A stretch of 46,400 bases of DNA from Chloroflexi bacterium ADurb.Bin325 (lineage in GTDB: Bacteria > Chloroflexota > Anaerolineae > CG2-30-64-16), in assembly GCA_002068935.1 (NCBI GenBank), contig MWBF01000003.1, forward strand, positions 1 to 46,400, in the 5' to 3' direction. The notes beneath the pieces were generated by a model. It was not told where the DNA came from. It did not search any database and worked only from the letters and a program-made list of their open reading frames with translations. A program made the translations under genes and the position numbers. This document shows positions 42,201 through 46,400 of this stretch, one piece after another. Each line of letters opens with the position of its first letter. Positions within the stretch are counted from its first letter, which is position 1.

Positions 42201-42705
42201 CTACGAGGCCGGCCATGCCTGTCTGAACCAGAACGACGCGGCCGATGCGCAGGCGGATCAGGACCACGACGGCCTGCCGGCCCTGTACGAGTTCCAGATC
42301 GGCACGGATCCGTGCAATGCGGACACAGACGGCGACGGCTATGCAGACGGCGTCGAGGACCAGGCGGGGAGCAACCCGCTCGACCGGAACAGCACGCCGC
42401 TGCCGGCGCTGGCGCAGGCGCCCGATGCGCTCACCCTGGTTGGCTGCGGCATGCTGCCGCCGCCCCCGGCCGGGAACGTGTCGTTGCGGGGGCTCAGCGC
42501 GACCTATGCGGCGACGACCGATGCGGCCTGGCTGCATGCCGCGCCGAACCCCGACGGCAGCCTGAAGGTGACGGCAACCTGCGATGTCCCCGGCGACGCC
42601 GCGGGAACGATCCTGTTGACCGCCCCGGGCCACCAGCCGTGGCGCATCGCGGTGCAGCTCAAGTTCGGCTCGGAGCGCATCGAGCTGCCGCTCGTCGAGC
42701 ACTAG
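39217..42705 (+). CDS. Large secreted DNRLRE protein with degenerate HExxH-like motif
   Basis: This 1162-residue exported protein has a signal peptide (about 1-30), a DNRLRE domain (about 42-205, TYHAPLVQDSWVDATQPT onward) and a Thr/Pro/Ala repeat stalk (about 216-262). A large central domain (about 280-670) contains MIQEINHCLGLVY. This resembles the HExxHxxG zinc site of metallopeptidases, but the first His is Gln586 (CAG), with Glu587 and His590 kept. Beta-sandwich modules (about 700-1000) follow, then calcium-binding thrombospondin-3-like DxDxDG loops (about 1014-1057). It may be a surface adhesin, binding protein or inactive protease relative. GAGGAG precedes the ATG. It is divergent from the BTAD regulator and followed by repeats R2-C and R3-1. 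Confidence 0.85.
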   Translation: MKSRYNILVMFILLGIGLGGSLLFSIPSAAQDGAPAGAPTTTYHAPLVQDSWVDATQPTSNFGGDASLHVGMAVQPATGGLGERQTLVQFDLSGLPAGATIVDATLQLYQIAASGSDAYQVRPDAAGHSWQEAAVTWANRPSNSNLGDPAITLSYSTGWKQWNVKQTVQDWQDHRVANFGFVLVGMNPAGVPPSERVFSSRETTGGTGPTLTIVYEGGATATFTPTRTATPTATRTPTATATRTATPTATRTATPTATHAAPTPAPTLIPIVTVPPFIFSPYPTPPSNIALGNAVVFGRYRITQGLDDDISGGVTYDKIAGKDTLARFWAHTTMHDLKVNSAACEIYRWDGAKDVLVGTVPATFSHPWVYTTDKHPTEFGRFECWIPGQTLDSAGWYKFRAILNTVDNWSWKSWLGGYREFLPTTNYFGLFLFPAYVNHSVVPEAHSFLSWAEIGHLLGITLQTFQREQPLRAGIEAIRSDGLNPHKAGLRYYLSPSPYYCSPSEQTTDNQCDAHQRAAGNAQLILFNTQAWVANVPQGKHVDTLDRGEVVVPFDHTGGGQSCWGNQYVGGQGISLDDLDGYVMIQEINHCLGLVYKGPHADTAHNNAAHSSTGDIPMWGSQSLVNFRTRTDEKAVESVMNGLIYRPDDQSMLEGFEWNRLRGILLGSDPCAGGCAAPAAAEAATTDAAVVDQMPDAGDQRFLLSGSIDRQDHWTTVFSMVVAQPAPLTPAQATGAYAVVVLDGGNHELVRSPFDLTFETTHGDSADEIPFNFIVPYPDGAGKVRVVHGATVLAELTPPASGPQVTFQTLTATADEVQAAWSGSHPNHAALTYTLYFSPDDGVTRLPIATALTTASYTWPTALAQGTTQGRLIVVASDGFHTAEATSARFSIPRKPPAAWISAPATGRQGVNPGGAEHIPNPVAPVVTTLVAGQPVELRGGGFDMNDGVLDGAGLRWASDRQGPLGIGGQLTVTLQPGVHVLTLQAISSAGMIGPYEAGHACLNQNDAADAQADQDHDGLPALYEFQIGTDPCNADTDGDGYADGVEDQAGSNPLDRNSTPLPALAQAPDALTLVGCGMLPPPPAGNVSLRGLSATYAATTDAAWLHAAPNPDGSLKVTATCDVPGDAAGTILLTAPGHQPWRIAVQLKFGSERIELPLVEH
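39893..39992 (+). repeat. Thr/Pro/Ala stalk repeat inside the secreted-protein gene
   Basis: Imperfect short repeats based on ACCGCGACGCCGACC encode a TATPTAT-type low-complexity stalk of about 35-45 residues between the DNRLRE domain and the central domain. Such stalks separate folded domains on the cell surface. Confidence 0.75.
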
Positions 42706-42741
42706 GGGGCCGCGCCGGGCGACGCCGCCCGGCATGAGAAC

Positions 42742-42817
42742 CTGTCCGAGATTCGCTCTGGCCGGTCTCCGACCGTGCCAGGAGAATCAGAGACCGGCTC
42801 CAGCGCTTTTCGGACAG
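42742..42817. repeat. R2 hairpin repeat, copy C
   Basis: The same core and fold as copy B. The outer stem is CTGTCCGAg / tTCGGACAG: relative to copy B, an A-T pair is replaced by G-C on both sides, a compensatory change that keeps the stem. Confidence 0.82.
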
Positions 42818-42828
42818 ACTGCTGAACC

Positions 42829-42910
42829 AGACGGCCGGACAAGGGCGTCCGGCCGAGGGCAGGACAGCTCCGCACGGCCGATGTTGGCCGTGCGGAGCCA
42901 TTTAAGCGTC
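42829..42910 (+). repeat. R3 double-hairpin repeat, copy 1
   Basis: Two hairpins: CGGCCGGAC / GTCCGGCCG, then GCTCCGCACGGCC (42867-42879) pairing perfectly with 42886-42898. Ends in CATTTAAGCG. It is closely matched by 46114-46195. It lies 3' of a secreted-protein gene and may terminate its transcript. Confidence 0.88.
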
Positions 42911-42974
42911 GTGGGGCCGGGCTAAGTGTTGCCCCGACACCGTCAGGGCGGGACAACTCTTCTTCTAAAAGTGT

Positions 42975-43003
42975 TTGACAGAGGCTCCGGAAGATGATAA
43001 CAT
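42975..43003 (+). promoter_or_regulatory. Promoter of the subtilisin gene
   Basis: Perfect TTGACA (42975-42980), 17 bases, TAACAT (42998-43003). Transcription would start near 43010, about 35 bases before the ATG at 43045. Confidence 0.75.
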
Positions 43004-43044
43004 CCTGGCGTCCAGGATCGCATCGAATCACGAGGAGCCATATC

Positions 43045-46000
43045 ATGTTTCACCGCACTGTCCCTCACTCCTGGCTGCGCGCGCTTAGCCTGATCGTCGT
43101 CGCAGCCTTTGTCTTCGGTCTGACGGGAGCGCCTGTCGTCCCCAGCGACATCTCAAGGCCGGCCATCGCCCACGCGGAGAAGATCGACCGGACGGTCGTG
43201 GCCGCGCTGGAGACCGCGCCCAACGAAAAGGTTGCGGTCTTCGCCGTGTTGACCGAGCAGGCCGACCTGAGCGCGGCCAGCGCCATCGAGGATTGGGATG
43301 CACGCGGCTGGGCGGTGTACAACGCGCTCACCGATGTGGCCGAGCGCACCCAGCCAGCCGTGATGGCCACGTTGCAGCAGTTCAATAACCGCAGCCAGGC
43401 GATCGAGATCAAATCCTTCTGGATCGTCAACCTGGTCTCGCTGCGCGGCGACCGGGCCACCATCGAGGCGCTGGCCGCCCTGCCGCAGGTCAAGCAGATC
43501 ATCCCCCACATGAAGCTGGAGTTGCCCGAACCGGTGGAGATGTCCTCGACCGATCAGTCGCCCGACGCGATCGAATGGGGCATCACCAAGATCGGCGCGC
43601 CCCTGGTCTGGTCGACCTACGGCGTCACCGGCGCGGGCGCAGTAGCGGCCAACGTGGACACCGGCGTGCAGTACAACCACCCCGCGCTGGTCAATCAGTA
43701 CCGCGGCAATCTGGGCGGGGGCGTGTTCGACCACAACTACAACTGGTACAACCCCGCGCCCAACGCTACCTGCCCCAACCCCAACGTCCCCTGCGACGAC
43801 AACGGCCACGGCACGCACACGATGGGCACCGAGATCGGCTACGACGGCGGGGCCAACCAGATCGGCGTGGCGCCCGGCGCCAAGTGGATCGCGGCCTACG
43901 GCTGCTGCCCCGACAACGAGGCGCTGTTGGAGGCGCAGCAGTGGATGCTGGCGCCCACCGACCTGGCCGGGGATAACCCCGATCCCACCATGCGCCCCCA
44001 CGTGCTGAACCAGTCATGGGGCGGCCCGGGCGGCAGCCTGATCTTCGACGACGTCATCGCTTCGCTGCGCGCCAGCGGCATTTTCCCCTCGTTCTCGGCC
44101 GGCAACTACGGCGCGGCCGGCGCCACCGGCTGCGGACGGCTGGGCTCGCCGGGCGACAACCCGTCGGCCTTCAACGTCGGCGCGACCACCAGCAGCGACG
44201 CCATCGCCAGCTTCTCCTCGCGCGGGCCGAACCCCTTCACCGGCGCGACCGGGCCTGAGGTGTCCGCGCCGGGCAATGGTGTCCGCTCCAGCTATCCTAC
44301 CAACGCCTATGCTTCGGCCAGCGGCACCTCCATGGCCTCGCCGCACGTGGCCGGCGCGGTGGCGCTGCTGATCTCGCTGGAGCCCAAGCTGGCCGGCCAG
44401 ATCGAGCAGATCGAGGAGCTGCTGCGCAAGACGGCCACGCCGCTGACCAGCACCCAGACCTGCGGCGGCGTGCCCGGCAGCCAGATCCCCAACAACGTCT
44501 TCGGCTGGGGCCGCATCGACGTCAAGGCCGCGGCCGACATGATCTACCAGGCCGGCGTCATCCAGGGCACGGTCACCGTCGGCGGCGTGCCCACGGCCGG
44601 CGTCACCGTCAGCTACACCCGCCTGGGCAAGACCCTGACCACCACCACCGACGCCAACGGCTTCTACAAGGTGCTGGCCGGCGCGGGGTTGTGGAATATG
44701 AGCGCGACCATCTTCGGCCAGAGCGTCACCGCGGCCGGGGTCGGCGTGATGCAGAACACCGTCACCACCCGGAACTTCGCCATCCCCGCCATCGCTGTCC
44801 ACACGGTCAGCGGCGTGGTCAGCGATGCCATCTCCAGCGTGGGCGTGCCGGCCATGCTGCTGATCGCCGATCAGCCGCTGCTGGCCCCGGTGTGGGCGTC
44901 GGCCACCGGCGCGTACAGCATGTCGGTCCCGGCCGGGACCTGGAACCTGGTGGTCTCCCACCCCGGCTATGACACCGCCACCCGGAGCATCACCGTCAGC
45001 GGCGACATGACCGTCGATATTCAACTGACGCCGCGCGGCAACTACGCCTGCCTGGACAACACCCAGCCGGGCGGCCCCACCTACAACTGGATCGACGCCA
45101 CCGATGGCACGGCCTACTCGCTGGCCGACGACGGCAACACCCCCAACATCACCCTGCCGGGGACCTTCACCTACTTCGGCGCCGACTACACCAGCGTGCG
45201 CGTCAACGCCAACGGGTTCATCTTCTTTGGGACGACCACCTACGACGTTACCCACATGATCCTGCCGTTCGAGGGCCGGCCCAACAACGACGCGATGGCC
45301 TACGGCGACGACCTGAACCCCGAGGACGGTACGCAGGGCAAGGTCTACGTCAAGACCATCGGCAACACCCTCGTCGCGCAATGGCACCAGGTGGAGCACT
45401 GGGCCAGCGGCTTCCCGGAGACCTTCCAGATCATCCTGGATACCGACACCGACACCATCACCTATCAGTATCACACGGTGAGCTGGCCGGACTTCACCAC
45501 CGTCGGCCTGGAGAACGCGACCGGCACAGTGGGCCAGCTCTACTCCTACCAGAACTCGGCCAACCTGGTCTCGGGCCGCGCGGTGCGCTTCACCCCGGCG
45601 ACGGGCGTCGGCGTCAACTGGGGCTGCGACCATGCGCTGGCGGTCACCATCGCGGATGACATGGATCCGGTGCCGCAGGGCAACACCTACACCTATCGCA
45701 TCAACTGGAACGTCCTCGGCTTCGGCGGCGCGCCCGATGCGCAGCTCACGGCCACGGTGCCCGGCAACACCAGCTTCGTCGCGGCCTCCGGCGGCATCAC
45801 CCCGGTGGGCGGCGTGCTGACCTGGAACCTGGGCAGCCAGCGGCCGGGGATGCAGGACGGCAGCGCCTGGTTCACCGTCAAGGCCAACAGCGGCCCGCTG
45901 GCCACGACCACGGCCACCATCTCGGACGGCAGCGGCAAGAGCGCCAGCAACCAGGAGACCACCACCATCGAGGCGCCCTCTGCCGTGGGCCTGGCCGGGC

Positions 46001-46110
46001 TGGACGCGAACCAGGACGGGGCGATGCGCAACGGCCTGTTGCTGGGCGCCGCGGCCGCGGCGCTGGCGGCCCTGGGCGTCGGTTTCGCCCGACGACGGCG
46101 CTCGGCATGA
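43045..46110 (+). CDS. Subtilisin-family (S8) serine protease with C-terminal anchor
   Basis: This 1021-residue exported protease has a signal peptide (about 1-43) and an I9-like propeptide region (about 45-155). The S8 catalytic domain (about 165-510) carries the full triad: Asp205 (NVDTGV), His255 (GHGTHT) and Ser429 (GTSMASP), with oxyanion Asn354 (SAGN). Two carboxypeptidase-regulatory-like beta domains follow (about 508-665), then beta modules, a DUF11-like repeat (about 865-975) and a C-terminal hydrophobic segment with a RRRR tail (about 996-1021) that looks like a surface-sorting or membrane anchor. GAGGAG precedes the ATG at 43045; an upstream ATG at 42994 lies within the promoter. 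R3 repeats border the gene on both sides. Confidence 0.94.
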   Translation: MFHRTVPHSWLRALSLIVVAAFVFGLTGAPVVPSDISRPAIAHAEKIDRTVVAALETAPNEKVAVFAVLTEQADLSAASAIEDWDARGWAVYNALTDVAERTQPAVMATLQQFNNRSQAIEIKSFWIVNLVSLRGDRATIEALAALPQVKQIIPHMKLELPEPVEMSSTDQSPDAIEWGITKIGAPLVWSTYGVTGAGAVAANVDTGVQYNHPALVNQYRGNLGGGVFDHNYNWYNPAPNATCPNPNVPCDDNGHGTHTMGTEIGYDGGANQIGVAPGAKWIAAYGCCPDNEALLEAQQWMLAPTDLAGDNPDPTMRPHVLNQSWGGPGGSLIFDDVIASLRASGIFPSFSAGNYGAAGATGCGRLGSPGDNPSAFNVGATTSSDAIASFSSRGPNPFTGATGPEVSAPGNGVRSSYPTNAYASASGTSMASPHVAGAVALLISLEPKLAGQIEQIEELLRKTATPLTSTQTCGGVPGSQIPNNVFGWGRIDVKAAADMIYQAGVIQGTVTVGGVPTAGVTVSYTRLGKTLTTTTDANGFYKVLAGAGLWNMSATIFGQSVTAAGVGVMQNTVTTRNFAIPAIAVHTVSGVVSDAISSVGVPAMLLIADQPLLAPVWASATGAYSMSVPAGTWNLVVSHPGYDTATRSITVSGDMTVDIQLTPRGNYACLDNTQPGGPTYNWIDATDGTAYSLADDGNTPNITLPGTFTYFGADYTSVRVNANGFIFFGTTTYDVTHMILPFEGRPNNDAMAYGDDLNPEDGTQGKVYVKTIGNTLVAQWHQVEHWASGFPETFQIILDTDTDTITYQYHTVSWPDFTTVGLENATGTVGQLYSYQNSANLVSGRAVRFTPATGVGVNWGCDHALAVTIADDMDPVPQGNTYTYRINWNVLGFGGAPDAQLTATVPGNTSFVAASGGITPVGGVLTWNLGSQRPGMQDGSAWFTVKANSGPLATTTATISDGSGKSASNQETTTIEAPSAVGLAGLDANQDGAMRNGLLLGAAAAALAALGVGFARRRRSA

Positions 46111-46113
46111 GCA

Positions 46114-46195
46114 AGACGGCCGGATAAGCAGGTCCGGCCGCGAGCAGGACAGCTCCGCACGGCCAGCGCTGGCCGTGCGGAGCCGTTTAAGCGCC
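46114..46195 (+). repeat. R3 double-hairpin repeat, copy 2
   Basis: It begins four bases after the protease stop. The second hairpin is a perfect 32-base palindrome (46152-46183) whose loop has become fully complementary (CCAGCGCTGG centre). The first hairpin is CGGCCGGA / TCCGGCCG. Ends in CGTTTAAGCG. Likely acts as a 3' end structure for the protease message. Confidence 0.88.
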
Positions 46196-46289
46196 CTGCG
46201 ACCGGTGGAGTTTCGCGAGCTGGCCGCCTGCGCAGAAACGTTTTTGAAACGCTTCCTGTAGTTCAATTGCCGCGAACCTGTACGCATCG

Positions 46290-46318
46290 TTGCCGACTTC
46301 ATACCGGGTTTTTATCTT
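46290..46318 (+). promoter_or_regulatory. Candidate promoter for the truncated last gene
   Basis: TTGCCG (46290-46295), 17 bases, TATCTT (46313-46318). The predicted leader to the ATG at 46374 is about 48 bases. Confidence 0.5.
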
Positions 46319-46373
46319 CTGCCGCGCGGCTGTTCGAGCCGATCTGTTAAACCACCCCACATGGGAGGACAAC

Positions 46374-46400
46374 ATGTTACAGACCCTTTCAACCTTGCGG
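46374..46400 (+). CDS. Start of a further gene, cut by the window end
   Basis: ATG at 46374 is preceded by GGAGG (46364-46368) at five-base spacing. Nine codons are visible (MLQTLSTLR), too few to identify. A promoter candidate lies upstream and the R3 hairpin separates it from the protease gene. Confidence 0.55.

Larger units (their letters stand above)
42706..43044. other. Repeat-rich gap between the two secreted-protein genes
   Basis: These 339 bases hold R2 copy C (42742-42817), R3 copy 1 (42829-42910) and the promoter of the protease gene (42975-43003). I see no gene. Confidence 0.75.

Noticed and set aside
46187-46375. 62-codon leftward open frame at the right end
   Set aside because: No good ribosome site, overlaps the R3 repeat end and the promoter/start of a rightward gene; partly plausible protein character but insufficient support.
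1-46400. CRISPR arrays, rRNA genes, prophage or intact insertion sequence with transposase
   Set aside because: I looked for regularly spaced repeats, rRNA-like sequence and transposase or integrase motifs and saw none; repeats here are hairpin elements and short protein-coding tandem units.

Overview
This 46.4 kb window is a high-GC bacterial chromosome segment carrying about 35 protein genes and one tRNA. The gene mix suggests Chloroflexota (Anaerolineae/Caldilineae type). It includes Tat-exported lipoprotein sugar-binding proteins without a local ATPase, BTAD plus AAA regulation, DNRLRE and subtilisin surface proteins, PhyH dioxygenases, a CxxC-x17-CxxC zinc-ribbon protein and many hairpin-rich intergenic repeats. 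The taxonomic call is inference; no rRNA is present.

Layout. 1-846: non-coding, with dispersed repeats. 847-7987: sugar and small-molecule catabolism, with a leftward run (LacI regulator, fucose-isomerase-like enzyme, SDR oxidoreductase, unknown membrane-anchored protein), a divergent Gfo/Idh/MocA dehydrogenase, then a URO-D-like protein and a MOSC protein. 8088-10017: an overlapping HNH nuclease and beta-class DNA methyltransferase, a probable type II restriction-modification system of visibly lower GC, next to tRNA-Leu(TAA) at 10097-10180. 10237-12545: HAD phosphatase and MFS exporter, translationally coupled and driven by a probable leaderless promoter. 12709-16183: two coupled PhyH-family dioxygenases divergent from a KDPG-type aldolase and a CitE/HpcH-type lyase. 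16377-16730: a double zinc-ribbon protein. 16972-25219: two divergent carbohydrate ABC importers, each with a Tat lipoprotein and two permeases, the left one followed by an esterase. 25306-27291: RlmI-like rRNA methyltransferase and a YflT-like stress protein. 27473-30206: a six-heme-motif lipoprotein cytochrome and a Tat-exported fumarate-reductase-type flavoprotein, a likely cell-surface respiratory module. 30654-36775: DinB-like protein, zwf, gnd and a GH15 glucoamylase-like enzyme. 37045-38946: short BTAD/AAA regulator. 39217-46110: two large secreted proteins. 46374-46400: start of another gene.

How the genes fit together: most of the window takes up and breaks down sugars. The ABC importers and the esterase bring in oligosaccharide-derived substrates; the isomerase, SDR, Gfo/Idh and aldolase genes feed central metabolism; GH15, gnd and zwf join glucan hydrolysis to the oxidative pentose phosphate pathway. 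No ABC ATPase is encoded here, so both importers presumably share one made elsewhere.

The most unusual material is between and around the genes. A composite hairpin insertion at the 3' end of zwf is flanked by 14-bp direct repeats, and removing it in silico restores an in-frame stop. A three-copy hairpin family shows a compensatory base-pair change. A double-hairpin element follows each of the two secreted-protein genes. A 28-residue leader ORF with a strong ribosome site precedes one importer operon. A hairpin separates the ribosome site from the start codon of the zinc-ribbon gene.
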